Of a stretch of DNA of 64,000 nucleotides, positions 15,845 to 24,885 are shown piece after piece. Numbering within the stretch: the stretch's first letter is position 1; every line of letters begins with the position of its first letter. This DNA comes from CF-13 sp036782775 (GTDB lineage Bacteria; Chloroflexota; Dormibacteria; CF-121). The notes beneath the pieces are model-generated. The model had not been told where the DNA came from and searched no databases. It was given only the letters and a program-made list of their open reading frames with translations. Made by a program: the position numbers and the translations under genes. The DNA is taken from assembly GCA_036782775.1 (NCBI GenBank), contig DAIPYJ010000001.1, positions 1 to 64,000 on the forward strand. Reading direction: 5' to 3'.

Positions 15845-16510
15845 TCACGGGATCTGCTCGGGTCCCTGGTCGACATGGTTTTCGTAGAACTTCGTGATCG
15901 CGTTCTGGTCGTAGTTGTCGAGCCACTCGATGTAATCCCAGGCCACCAGCGCGATCCGCTTCTGCATGTTGCGGCTATAGGGCGTCAGGATCATCTTGTA
16001 TTCGCCGAACCGCGGCTCCTGCGGAACCAGGTTCTGGACGTAGTTCTGCAGCTGGTCCTTGAGCGTCGAGCAATCGGTGCCGGTGGGGCAGTTGTAGAGG
16101 ATCGCGATCCCGCCGTGCTCCAGGTTGTGGATGTATTGCCCTTCCTGCAAGGTCTGGTTTACGGTTTGCCAGGGGACCGGTGCCACGCCCTGTACCGAAA
16201 AGTGGGGGCCGGACGCCGGTGGATAGGACTGGTAGGTCCATTGGGTCGACGGGTCGATGTGGTTGCGACCCTCGTCCGCCACCTTGGTGCCGACCGTGCC
16301 ACTCACCGCCTGGAACTTCAGATGGTTCTGCGCCGCCTGCTGCGACGCGTTGTTGAGATAGAGCGCGACCACCAGGATGCCGAGCGCGGCGGCGCCGAGC
16401 ACCCCGCCGATGATGAAGAGATTGCGCCGATCGCGGGCTCGCTGTCGGGCGGCGGCTTGCTCTCGCTGCTGCTGGCGCAGCGCCTTTAGCTCGCGTTGGG
16501 TCCGGGACAT
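15845..16510 (-). CDS. DUF3105 membrane-anchored protein
   Basis: A 221-residue protein. A charged N-terminus (RELKALRQQQREQAAARQRARDRR) precedes one TM helix (about residues 29-51), then an extracytoplasmic domain with the DUF3105 hallmark YIHNLEHGGIAILYN and a conserved acidic and aromatic C-terminus (WDYIEWLDNYDQNAI). The family function is unknown; it is common in actinobacteria and Chloroflexota. The conserved His pair in HNLEHGG hints at metal binding. ATG at 16510 is preferred to upstream starts that add no conserved sequence. Confidence 0.85.
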   Translation of the reverse strand: MSRTQRELKALRQQQREQAAARQRARDRRNLFIIGGVLGAAALGILVVALYLNNASQQAAQNHLKFQAVSGTVGTKVADEGRNHIDPSTQWTYQSYPPASGPHFSVQGVAPVPWQTVNQTLQEGQYIHNLEHGGIAILYNCPTGTDCSTLKDQLQNYVQNLVPQEPRFGEYKMILTPYSRNMQKRIALVAWDYIEWLDNYDQNAITKFYENHVDQGPEQIP

Positions 16511-16548
16511 GCGATCCTCAATTCTCTCAGGACACGCTAAGAACGTTC

Positions 16549-17922
16549 TTAGTTGGCGGTCACCACCACCGGCGACTGATCGGAGGCGCCGGTGATCTGG
16601 GCGTTGGAGCTGTTGCCGGAAACCACGTTCGGATGCGGCCCCAGGGCGACCGCGCCGATCTTGGCGGTAAACGTCAGCACCAGGGTCGCGCCGTTGAAGC
16701 CGCCAGGCGGCACCACGAACGGTCCCCACTGCGGTGTCGCTGATCCGGATGGCGGCCGCAGCCGCGAACCGGCGCCGTTGCCGTTGATGACGATGCTGTT
16801 GGTCGCCTGGTACGCGAAGCCCTGCGGCAGCGTGTCGGTGACGGTGACCGCCTGAGCCGCGTCGTTGCTGTCGTTTTCCACCGTGATCACGTAGGTGACG
16901 GTGCCGTTTTGCGCGGCGAAGGGGGAGGTCGGCGCCACCGTCATCGTGATCGGGACCGTCTTCCCCTTCCCGACGGCGACCGGGGCGCTGTTGCCCAGCG
17001 TTTGCGGGACGATGTCCCTGGCGGCGGTCAGCCCGACGGTCAGGTTGTAAAGACCTGGCGCGACCCCGGGCAGGACTCGCGCCTGGAAGGTGATGCGCAG
17101 CAAACCGGGGCCGGTCGATGTCGCGGGAGGAATGTCCCAGGCCGACCAGAGCGGCAGCAGGCTGTTGCCCGGCGGGTCGATCGCTGTGACACGCACGCTA
17201 TTGCCCTCGATCGCCGTGGTCGCGGTGTAGAGAAAGCCGGGCGCGAGGCTGGCGGACAGCACCACCCCATGCGCCACCGCGGATCCGACATTGCTGACCG
17301 ACATCACGTAGGCCACCGAATCACCGGCGTTGACTTGCGGGGAGGAGGCCGCCGCCGCCAGCGTCAGCGAAGGACGGGGTTCGACGACGAGGCCGACCCC
17401 CCTCCCCGCGTCGACCTCGCTGAGGTCCGAGGTCGTCAGCTTCACCTGGTTCACGTAATCGCCCGGCTTGACCGTCGCCTGCACCTGGAAGCTGAGGATA
17501 AGCGCGCTGATCGTGTTGCCGTTGCCGGCGGGGATGGTCCAGGTCCCCCAGCGCGGGTTGCCGTGCAATCCCGGGTCGGAGGTTGCCGTCCGGATCGCGT
17601 TTCCGCCCATCGTCGTCAGCTCGTAGTAGCTGAAGCCGGCCGGCAGCACATCCTCGACGGTGAGCCCGCGTGCGGGGCCGGCGCCAGTGTTGCGGATCGA
17701 GATCGTGATTCCCAGCATGGTGCCGGGCGAGAGGTGGCCTTTCTGATCGCTGCCGGCGGGCACGTCGGTGCTCTGCGAGACGACGAGCTTGGTGGTCGCG
17801 GTTGCTCCGCAGGCCGATAAGGCCAGCGGGCTCAGCAGGAGAAGGCTAGCGGCGAGGCGTGCCGCGCGTCGGAGGACGCGACCGGCGCCGGGGTGGTGCG
17901 ATGACGTCGTGCTGCAACTCAT
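16549..17922 (-). CDS. Surface lipoprotein with three DUF11-type repeats
   Basis: A 457-residue protein. The N-terminal hydrophobic segment ends in the lipobox LALSAC (Cys38), so it is probably a lipoprotein. Three Ig-like DUF11 repeats follow (about 45-180, 185-320 and 330-455), with phrases typical of the family such as ITVENDSNDAAQAVTVTDTLPQGF and VEDVLPAGFSYY. It is probably exported and surface-exposed with a structural or adhesive role. The proposed ATG at 17922 lies 77 bp inside the 3' end of maf. A shorter start would still keep the signal. Confidence 0.8.
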   Translation of the reverse strand: MSCSTTSSHHPGAGRVLRRAARLAASLLLLSPLALSACGATATTKLVVSQSTDVPAGSDQKGHLSPGTMLGITISIRNTGAGPARGLTVEDVLPAGFSYYELTTMGGNAIRTATSDPGLHGNPRWGTWTIPAGNGNTISALILSFQVQATVKPGDYVNQVKLTTSDLSEVDAGRGVGLVVEPRPSLTLAAAASSPQVNAGDSVAYVMSVSNVGSAVAHGVVLSASLAPGFLYTATTAIEGNSVRVTAIDPPGNSLLPLWSAWDIPPATSTGPGLLRITFQARVLPGVAPGLYNLTVGLTAARDIVPQTLGNSAPVAVGKGKTVPITMTVAPTSPFAAQNGTVTYVITVENDSNDAAQAVTVTDTLPQGFAYQATNSIVINGNGAGSRLRPPSGSATPQWGPFVVPPGGFNGATLVLTFTAKIGAVALGPHPNVVSGNSSNAQITGASDQSPVVVTAN

Positions 17923-18499
17923 CCGGACTTGTCAGTGTGATCGCGACCCCGCTTTCCCACAGCAGCCGGCGCAGCAGGTGCAGTGGCATCCCGACCACGT
18001 TGTCGTAGGGGCCCCGAATCGACGCGATCAGGCGGCGGCCCTTGCCCTGTATAGCGTAGGCACCGGCCTTATCCTGCGCTTCACCGGTTCGCATGTACGC
18101 GGCGATCGCCGCCGCCGAGAGTTCACGCATAGTGACATGCGTTCGCGAAACGCCCTCGGCGTAGTGGCCACTGCGCAATACGCATACGGCCGTATAGACC
18201 TGGTGCGTGCGACCGCTCAGCGCTCGAAGGAAGCCGGCCGCCTCGCGTCGATCGCGTGGCTTGCCGAAGATCCGGCCCCGCAGCACGACCTCCGTGTCGG
18301 CCGCGATGACGACCGCCATCGGGTCTCCCGCTGCCACGGCCTCCGCTTTGGCGCGGGCCGCCCATTGGATGTAGCGCAGCGCCCCCAACCGTCGGGGCGG
18401 GCGTTCGTCGATCCCCGAAGGCACCACGGCGAAGCGCAGTCCCGCAGCCCGCAGGATCTCGATCCGTCGGGGCGACGCCGACGCCAGGACGATCTTCAC
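17846..18499 (-). CDS. maf: Maf-family nucleotide pyrophosphatase
   Basis: A Maf/HAM1-fold protein of about 217 residues that hydrolyses non-canonical or dTTP/UTP-type nucleotides (house-cleaning). Motifs are KIVLASASPRRIEILRAAGL at the N-terminus, AADTEVVLRG with the catalytic Asp, GKPRDRREA, and YAIQGKGRRLIASIRGPYDNVVGMPL. GTG at 18499 forms a GTGA overlap with the upstream gene. The C-terminus carries about 25 extra Arg/Pro-rich residues that overlap the next gene. Confidence 0.93.
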   Translation of the reverse strand: MKIVLASASPRRIEILRAAGLRFAVVPSGIDERPPRRLGALRYIQWAARAKAEAVAAGDPMAVVIAADTEVVLRGRIFGKPRDRREAAGFLRALSGRTHQVYTAVCVLRSGHYAEGVSRTHVTMRELSAAAIAAYMRTGEAQDKAGAYAIQGKGRRLIASIRGPYDNVVGMPLHLLRRLLWESGVAITLTSPDELQHDVIAPPRRRSRPPTRGTPRR

Positions 18500-20061
18500 A
18501 TGCGCAGCATCCGCAGGACGGCCGCGGGTGCCACTCCGCAGGCGAGCGACATGATCGGCCCCACCCACTGCCAGCGCGAGCGTGGGCGTTCCACGCCGGC
18601 TTCGCTGCCGACCCGGTCGATCAGCGGCGACAGCTGCAGCGCCGCAAGCATCAGGGCCGCCAGCAAGCCGAGCGCAAGCGATGCTTGGAGCGCGGCGATC
18701 ACCGCCAGCGTTGCGCCGGCGAAGCTGATCGCGGGCGGCCAGTTCGAATGAGCGAGTAACACCAGGCGGTTTGCGAACCTGGAGCCTTCGCCGATCGGAT
18801 AGTCACGTTGGACGAGAGCCAGGTCGATCAGCAACAGGGCTCCGCCGAGGCCTCCCAGTCCGAGGGCGTCCCTCGCGCTGATGGCCAGCAACAGCAGGCC
18901 CATCATCAGCGCATCACGGGTGGAGGCGCGGCGCGGCTGCCGCTGCACGCGGATCAGCACCGTCCGCGCGACCAGTACGAGTGCTCCGACGGCCGCGATC
19001 CACTGGATGCGAGTCAGGTTTCCGCTCGACAGCGAGCTCATCGAGAGTAATACCAGGAAGCCGATGGTTGGCAAGACCACGGCACGGAGCAGGCCGCCCC
19101 GAGCGGCGTAGAGGGCAAGCACCAGCCCGGTGCCGAGCGCAACCGCTTGAAAGCGCGCGCTGAAACTGGCCGGCGCGAGCCCCTGCAGGATCGGAACCGC
19201 CGCAAATGCGGCGAGCGCAGCCCAGGCCGGGCGCTCGCCATCCCGGTCCATCGCGGTCGCCAGGGCGATCAGCCCTGCCACGGCAGCCCAACGGAATGCC
19301 GGCGCCGTCACCAGGAGGGCAAGCATGGCCAGAATCCCCGCCCACTCCGTGGTCAGCGGGGAAGCGAGCGCGGCCGCCACCAGCGCGATGGCGCCGCCGA
19401 GCAGAACCGGTCCAGCAAAGTTGACGCCGAGGTCGCCGACGGACTGTCGCGGGATGGTGATGGCAATCAACGCGAGCAGCGCCAGGGCAGCGCCGGCACC
19501 CAGCATCAGCGAGCTCATCAGTGTCCGCCAGCGTGGCCGGATCCAACGCCGCTCCGCGACCACTGGAACCAGGGCGATTGCACCCGCCGCCAGGGCCGTC
19601 AGCGGGCCGCCGGGCTGGGCGACCAGGATCAGGGCTGCGGTTGCCGCGATCATCAAGACCTGTCCCTGGGCACGCTCCCGGGCATCGATTGGACTCAGGA
19701 CCCAGGCACTGCCCACGGCGCCAAGGAACCACGGCACCGCGGTGAGCAGCAACGGACTCTCGCCCGCCGGCAGCTGGGCGGCGAGGAAGAGGGCGACGAC
19801 CAACATCCCGGCGAGCGTCAACGTCCGCCGGCTGAGCACCTCGAAGGTGGATGCGACCCGCGCCCGGGGTCGAGGCAGCAAGAGGCTGGCGAGCAGGCAG
19901 CCCGCGCCCCACCAGGCGGCATTCGGATCGAGGAGCAGCGCAAGGGCCCAGACCACGGCCAGGCCCATCAGCAGTGTGCCGGCCTGGCGCCGAACACCGG
20001 AGCTGCCATAAGCGCCAATCAGGCCGATGACAAAAGCCAACGCCGGTAGATAGACGATCAC
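18496..20061 (-). CDS. Large polytopic membrane protein, unknown function
   Basis: About 521 residues with roughly 14 or more hydrophobic segments and very few charged residues. I see no enzyme motif. The start is GTG at 20061, overlapping the upstream stop as GTGA. It ends with another GTGA overlap onto maf. The upstream partner looks like a degenerate NuoL/MrpA-type subunit and the two are of near-equal length, so this may be the second half of a two-subunit membrane complex. Its own sequence lacks the Lys/Glu residues expected for a proton channel. Function unassigned. Confidence 0.75.
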   Translation of the reverse strand: MIVYLPALAFVIGLIGAYGSSGVRRQAGTLLMGLAVVWALALLLDPNAAWWGAGCLLASLLLPRPRARVASTFEVLSRRTLTLAGMLVVALFLAAQLPAGESPLLLTAVPWFLGAVGSAWVLSPIDARERAQGQVLMIAATAALILVAQPGGPLTALAAGAIALVPVVAERRWIRPRWRTLMSSLMLGAGAALALLALIAITIPRQSVGDLGVNFAGPVLLGGAIALVAAALASPLTTEWAGILAMLALLVTAPAFRWAAVAGLIALATAMDRDGERPAWAALAAFAAVPILQGLAPASFSARFQAVALGTGLVLALYAARGGLLRAVVLPTIGFLVLLSMSSLSSGNLTRIQWIAAVGALVLVARTVLIRVQRQPRRASTRDALMMGLLLLAISARDALGLGGLGGALLLIDLALVQRDYPIGEGSRFANRLVLLAHSNWPPAISFAGATLAVIAALQASLALGLLAALMLAALQLSPLIDRVGSEAGVERPRSRWQWVGPIMSLACGVAPAAVLRMLRM

Positions 20062-21638
20062 AGCCGGATCAGGGCAACCAGGAGGACGAAGCCAAAGGCT
20101 GCCCAGAGGACACGGATCGGCGCCTGCCCCCGCATCGCCCGTTGCATCACCGGCCACCGATCCCACAACGGTCGCGAGGTCATCATCCGAAGGCGGAAGA
20201 AGGCCGGACGGCGAAGTCGCAGGCCAGGCACGGTCGCGACCGCTCGGCTCGCCATCGCCAGGGCAGCGAGCACGGCGAGGGAAACCAGCAGCGCCGGCCA
20301 TGGCCCCAGCGCGGTCGAGAGCCCGAAGGGGCTCGTCGCAATCGTCCCGGCAGGCACCAGCCGCGCCGTACTCGCCGCCGGAATCACGAGTCGATCGACG
20401 ATGGGGCCAGGCACGGCGGCGACCAGCAGCAGTGCCGCCGCCCAGATCGCGGACGGCGAGCGCGACCACTCACGGGGAAGTCGCAAGCCAGGCAGGGCGG
20501 CGGCAGCGGCGACGGCGACCGCGAGCGCAAGGGGAACGGCGCCCAACAGCAGCCCCCGGCCGTTCAGCGTGAGCACCAGCAGCCAGATTGCACTGAAGGC
20601 AACGCTCGCCGGTAACAAGGAAAGCTGCCAGCGGGTCAGCGTTTCGGCGACCGAGCCCGGCGGAATGCGGACGCTGACCAATCCCGCCAGCGGAATCAGC
20701 AGCAGCCACATCCAGGTGCAGGCCACCGTGGCCAGGGGCTCCCCGGCAGAAGACAGGGCGAGAGCGAGCGCGGCTTGAGCCGCCAGCAACAAACTGGTGA
20801 GCCGCGGGCCGGAGCGCGTCCACAAGGCGCCAAGCGCCAGCGCGATCGCGCCCAGCGCCCCGCCGAGGAAGAGCGTCACCGCCGTCGGCCGGTCGGGCAG
20901 CCGGCCTGCCATCAGGGCAAGCAGACGAAGCATCAGATATCCCGCAGGCGCCAGCCAGGCGATGGCGGGCGCAAAGAGCGCGGCCGCGATTGGCGCGCGC
21001 GCGGCGCTGGCGAGCGCCACCAGCCTGGCGAGAACCGGCAGCAGCATCAACCAGAAGCTGGCAACGCCGAACGTATCCGAGGGAACGCCGGAGTAGGAGC
21101 TCGTCCCTACCGATTGGATTGCGCTGGCCGCCGCGAGCAGCAAGCCGATATCGCTGATCTGGAGCAGGAGCCGCAGGCGCAGCCGGCGCGGCGCGGTTTC
21201 CTGCAGCGCCCCACTCCAGGTAAGGGTCACGACCTGCAGGAGCGCATAGAGCAGCAGCAGGTTGCCGGCGAGCAGCAGCGCGCACACCGCCGCACTGGTC
21301 AGCAGCCATCCGGTCCAGGGGTCGCGACGATCCTCGCGATCGTATTGGCGCATCAGCATCAGGAGCGCCGCGGTCAGCAGCGTGACGGCAACGAAGGCGA
21401 GCGAAAGCCCATCGAGCCGAATCAGCAGATCGGCATAGGGAAAGGTCGTTAGATACGGGACATCGACGTGCTCGCCCGGTGCCAGCCGGAGGAGCTCGAT
21501 GAAGGCGATGAGGGCCGCGACGGCCGTGGCGCCGGCGGCGAGCCAGCCGTTAGACCGGCTGCGCGGTCGAAGCCGCACGGCAAGGGCGGCAGCCACAAGC
21601 ACCGCGAGCGGAAGGAGCGCCTGAAGCGCCAGCGGCAT
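20058..21638 (-). CDS. Degenerate NuoL/MrpA-like membrane protein
   Basis: 526 residues, about 14 TM helices. The N-terminal part resembles complex I antiporter-type subunits: FPYADLLIRLDGLSLAFVAV, then LLLYALLQVVTLTW where NuoL has a W-E pair, and LLLQISDIGLLLAA where NuoL has an N-R-x-G-D-like motif. The residues that carry protons in functional homologues (Glu after Trp, and Lys in the KSAQxPLHxWLP segment) are not seen; the matching place reads ASAARAPIAA. It is therefore either a non-pumping paralogue or a diverged scaffold. No nuo or mrp genes are nearby. Confidence 0.6.
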   Translation of the reverse strand: MPLALQALLPLAVLVAAALAVRLRPRSRSNGWLAAGATAVAALIAFIELLRLAPGEHVDVPYLTTFPYADLLIRLDGLSLAFVAVTLLTAALLMLMRQYDREDRRDPWTGWLLTSAAVCALLLAGNLLLLYALLQVVTLTWSGALQETAPRRLRLRLLLQISDIGLLLAAASAIQSVGTSSYSGVPSDTFGVASFWLMLLPVLARLVALASAARAPIAAALFAPAIAWLAPAGYLMLRLLALMAGRLPDRPTAVTLFLGGALGAIALALGALWTRSGPRLTSLLLAAQAALALALSSAGEPLATVACTWMWLLLIPLAGLVSVRIPPGSVAETLTRWQLSLLPASVAFSAIWLLVLTLNGRGLLLGAVPLALAVAVAAAAALPGLRLPREWSRSPSAIWAAALLLVAAVPGPIVDRLVIPAASTARLVPAGTIATSPFGLSTALGPWPALLVSLAVLAALAMASRAVATVPGLRLRRPAFFRLRMMTSRPLWDRWPVMQRAMRGQAPIRVLWAAFGFVLLVALIRL

Positions 21639-21683
21639 GCTTGACCCGCTAGCGGATCGACGAGCCCGGGGCCGAAGGCGCGC

Positions 21684-22151
21684 TTAGCGAGCGATGCGCG
21701 GCGTGGGGACCGAGCCCTGAAGCGGGACCTCTTCGGCGCAGTAGGGGCACACGCTCCACCCCAGCTTCAGCTGCTTGTTGCAACGTGGGCAGAGTTTACT
21801 GAACTGCGTTTTGCAGTGCGGGCAGAGCACGTACTGCGAATCGATTGGTTCCCCGCAGGAGGGACAGGGACGCAGCTCGCGGGCCGGGCCGCCCGGCTCC
21901 GCCAGCGCCTGGGTTTCTAATTCGAGCGCTCGCCGCTCGGCCATCGTCAGCGGCGGCCGAATGATCATGTAAATGAAAAGACCGAAAATCGGCAGCACCA
22001 GCGAGAGTCCGGTGGCGAAGACGTGAAACACCACGCTGTTCGATCGCTCTCTCGCGTCGCGAAACGCCCAGTAGGAGAGGCTGAGCCAGAAGGCGAGCAG
22101 ATAGAAAACGACGATGTAGAGCAGGGGCTTGAGTGACGTTAGATTGGGCAA
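21684..22151 (-). CDS. Membrane protein with double zinc-ribbon
   Basis: 155 residues. Two N-terminal TM helices (about 10-30 and 43-65) are followed by a cytosolic part with four CxxC knuckles: CPSC, CPHC, CPRC and CPYC. These form two zinc ribbons of the DZANK/zinc-ribbon type. It is probably a membrane-tethered Zn protein mediating protein contacts; no catalytic residues are seen. It lies 33 nt upstream of valS on the opposite side of the operon flow and has no named function. Confidence 0.8.
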   Translation of the reverse strand: MPNLTSLKPLLYIVVFYLLAFWLSLSYWAFRDARERSNSVVFHVFATGLSLVLPIFGLFIYMIIRPPLTMAERRALELETQALAEPGGPARELRPCPSCGEPIDSQYVLCPHCKTQFSKLCPRCNKQLKLGWSVCPYCAEEVPLQGSVPTPRIAR

Positions 22152-22184
22152 AGAGGCTCCTCGTTCAGAATTGTCTCCGCTACC

Positions 22185-24827
22185 TTACCCTAATTCGGGC
22201 ATTTCGCCCAACAGCGCGCGAAGCCGGTCCGCCGCCTCCCGCGCCTGCGCCAGCCTGGTCCGGTCGCGATCGACGACGTCTTTCGGCGCCCGGTCGGTGA
22301 AGCTCGGGTTGGCCAGCTTCGCGTGAAGTGACGCACTCTCGGCTTCTTTCTTTTGCAACTCGGCGCGCAGCCGTTTCCGCTCTGCCTCCCCGTCGGCCTG
22401 CAGGCCAAGCCGGACCGTGGTCTGCCCCACGACGACGACGGCTTGCGGCACGTCGTCGGCGAGCTTACCGTTGAGCTCGAGCTGCGCCAGGGTCGCCAGG
22501 TAGCCGCGGCCGACCGGTTCAGCCAGCAACGCCCGGGCGGAGTTGACCTCAGCCGGCTGCCGGCGGGCGCGCGGCTCGGCGCTGTGGCGCAGGTTGCGGA
22601 CCGCGCGCACGACGTCGAGCAGATGCGCCATCTCGTCCATCAAGCGGCGGTCCTCGAGCGTCTCGTCGGCAAGCGGCCAGGGCGCGTACATGATGCTTTC
22701 GCCCTCGTGCGGTAGCCGTTGCCAGAGTTCTTCGGTCACGAAGGGCATGATCGGGTGGAGCAAACGAAGGACCGTCTCGAGCACGTGCAGCGCCACCGCC
22801 AGAGCCGTTGAATCCATCTCCCTCTCCCCGCTTGCGGGGAGAGGGTCGGGGTGAGGGGCCGCCAACCTGGGCTTGATCAGCTCGAGGTAGTAATCGGCGA
22901 ACTCGTGCCAGGTGAACTCGTAGAGGCCGTCGATCGCCGGGCCGAACTCGAAGCGTTCAAAGGATGAGGTGACCAGGCGTGTGATGGCACTCAGCCGGCC
23001 GAGGATCCACTGGTCCGAAGCCTCGAGCGCTGCCTCATCGATGGGGAGCGGCGGCGACCCTTCGGCAACGCGAGAGACGACGAGGCGGGTCGCATTCCAG
23101 AGCTTGTTGGCGAAGAGCTGATACGACTTGATCTTTTCTTCCGAGAAGCGGATGTCCTGGCCGCTGGTCCCGAAGTAGGCACACCAGGCGCGTGTCGCAT
23201 CCGCGCCGTAGCGCTCGATGATGTCGAGCGGATCGACCCCGGTCCCCAGCGATTTGCTCATGCGACGGCCGTCGGTGGCGAGCACCGTGCCGTGGATGAG
23301 CACGTCGGAGAAGGGCGGGACCTTCAAAAAATGCAGCGACATGAAGACCATGCGCGCCACCCACAGGTAGAGGATGTCCCGGGCGGTGTCCAGCACCTGC
23401 GTCGGATAAAACTTTTGGAGGTCCTGGGTGTCGTCCGGCCAGCCGAGCGTGACAAAGGGCCACAAGGACGATGAGAACCACGTGTCGAGCACGTCCGGAT
23501 CCTGGGTCAGCTCTCGGTTGCCGCATTGCTCGCATGCGTCCGGGTCCTGCAGATAGGCAACCTGGTGGCCGTTGGCGCAGGTCCAGACGGGGATGCGATG
23601 GCCCAGCCAGAGCTGTCGCGAGATATTCCAATCGCGGATGTTGTTCATCCAGCGCAGGTAAGGCTCGCGCCAGCGCGCCGGATGGAAGCGCAGTTCGTCG
23701 CTCTCTGCGACGGCGATCGCCGGGCCGGCCAGCGGTTTCATCCGGACCCACCACTGCGCCGACACCAGCGGCTCGATCACGGCGCCACACCGATCGCAGT
23801 GGCCGACGTTGTGCCGGTATGGGTCGATCTTCTGGAGCGCACCTTCAGCCCGCAGCATCTCGACGATGCGCGGCCGCGCCGCGGTGACCGGGAGCCCGTC
23901 GAGCTCGGCGACCTCCGGAATTTTCATCCGCCCGTCGAGGTGCAGGATGTTGAGGATGAGCAGCTGGTGCCGCTCGCCGATCTCATAGTCGGTGACATCA
24001 TGCCCTGGCGTCACCTTGACGGCGCCGGTTCCGAAGCTCTGGTCGACCGCATCGTCGGCAACAATCGGCACCCTGCGATGGACGATCGGCAGCGTGACGG
24101 TTTTGCCGACCAGCGCCCGGTATCGCGGGTCGTTTGGATGCACCGCCACCGCGGTATCGCCCACCATCGTCTCCGGCCGCGCCGTCGCGACCGAGATCAC
24201 GCCGCCTCCGTCGATCGGGTAGTCCAGGTAATAGAGCTGGTCGTCGGCTTCTTCGTACTCGACCTCGAGATCTGAGATCGCGCTCTGGTCACGCGGGCAC
24301 CAGTTGACGATGCGTGGGCCCCGATAGATCAGGCCTTCCTTCCAGAGCTGGACGAAGACATAGCGAATCGCCTGGACGTAGGTGGGATCCATGGTGAATC
24401 GATTGCGCGACCAATCGGCCGAAAATCCAAGTCGGCGCATCTGCTCGAGGATCGTGTGACCCGTCGTTCGGTACCAGTCCTCAACCAGCTTGTCCCAGGC
24501 CGCGCGCCCGATCTTTTCCTTGCTCGTGCCTTTCTTGGCCAGCTGCTTCTCGAGCACGTTCTGCGTCGCAATCGCGGCATGGTCGGTCCCCGGCACCCAA
24601 AGCGCCGCGTCGCCCAGCATCCGATGCCAGCGGATCAGCACGTCCTGCAGGGTGTACATGGCGTGGCCCATATGCAGGTCGCCCGTGATGTTGGGCGGCG
24701 GCATCGAGATGGTGAAGGTCTTGCCGGTCAGGCTCTCGCGGGGCTTAAAGGAACCGCGCTCCTCCCACACCTCGTACCAGCGCTGCTCGACGGACTTCGG
24801 GTCGTAGCGCGTCTCCATGGTGGCCAC
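22185..24827 (-). CDS. valS: Valyl-tRNA synthetase, with an in-frame palindromic insertion
   Basis: 880 residues, class I aminoacyl-tRNA synthetase that charges tRNA-Val. It has the HIGH-type motif HMGH in PPPNITGDLHMGH, an editing domain (about 190-330), the KMSKS-type motif RRMSKSLGTG, an anticodon-binding domain, and a C-terminal coiled coil (AELQKKEAESASLHAKLANPSF). Inside the anticodon-binding domain, the stretch PHPDPLPASGERE (near residues 658-670) is not native ValS sequence. It is the in-frame translation of a dispersed palindromic repeat at 22818-22858. The rest of the protein looks intact and functional. Confidence 0.97.
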   Translation of the reverse strand: MATMETRYDPKSVEQRWYEVWEERGSFKPRESLTGKTFTISMPPPNITGDLHMGHAMYTLQDVLIRWHRMLGDAALWVPGTDHAAIATQNVLEKQLAKKGTSKEKIGRAAWDKLVEDWYRTTGHTILEQMRRLGFSADWSRNRFTMDPTYVQAIRYVFVQLWKEGLIYRGPRIVNWCPRDQSAISDLEVEYEEADDQLYYLDYPIDGGGVISVATARPETMVGDTAVAVHPNDPRYRALVGKTVTLPIVHRRVPIVADDAVDQSFGTGAVKVTPGHDVTDYEIGERHQLLILNILHLDGRMKIPEVAELDGLPVTAARPRIVEMLRAEGALQKIDPYRHNVGHCDRCGAVIEPLVSAQWWVRMKPLAGPAIAVAESDELRFHPARWREPYLRWMNNIRDWNISRQLWLGHRIPVWTCANGHQVAYLQDPDACEQCGNRELTQDPDVLDTWFSSSLWPFVTLGWPDDTQDLQKFYPTQVLDTARDILYLWVARMVFMSLHFLKVPPFSDVLIHGTVLATDGRRMSKSLGTGVDPLDIIERYGADATRAWCAYFGTSGQDIRFSEEKIKSYQLFANKLWNATRLVVSRVAEGSPPLPIDEAALEASDQWILGRLSAITRLVTSSFERFEFGPAIDGLYEFTWHEFADYYLELIKPRLAAPHPDPLPASGEREMDSTALAVALHVLETVLRLLHPIMPFVTEELWQRLPHEGESIMYAPWPLADETLEDRRLMDEMAHLLDVVRAVRNLRHSAEPRARRQPAEVNSARALLAEPVGRGYLATLAQLELNGKLADDVPQAVVVVGQTTVRLGLQADGEAERKRLRAELQKKEAESASLHAKLANPSFTDRAPKDVVDRDRTRLAQAREAADRLRALLGEMPELG
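22818..22858 (-). repeat. CTCCC/GGGAG palindromic repeat, copy 4, inside valS
   Basis: CTCCCTCTCCCC-GCTT-GCGGGGAGAGGG with the tail TCGGGGTGAGGGG. It is the best-formed copy of the family. It keeps the valS frame open and adds a Pro-rich peptide between two helices of the tRNA-binding domain. All other copies in the window are intergenic. Confidence 0.85.
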
Positions 24828-24845
24828 CTAGTTTACGGTTCATTT

Positions 24846-24881
24846 CCCTCCCCCACTCGTGGGGGAGGGTCAGGGTGGGGG
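24846..24881 (-). repeat. CTCCC/GGGAG palindromic repeat, copy 5
   Basis: CCCTCCCCCACTCGTGGGGG plus AGGGTCAGGGTGGGGG, in the 58-nt gap between the valS start and the lon stop on the minus strand. Confidence 0.75.
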
Positions 24882-24885
24882 CCGT

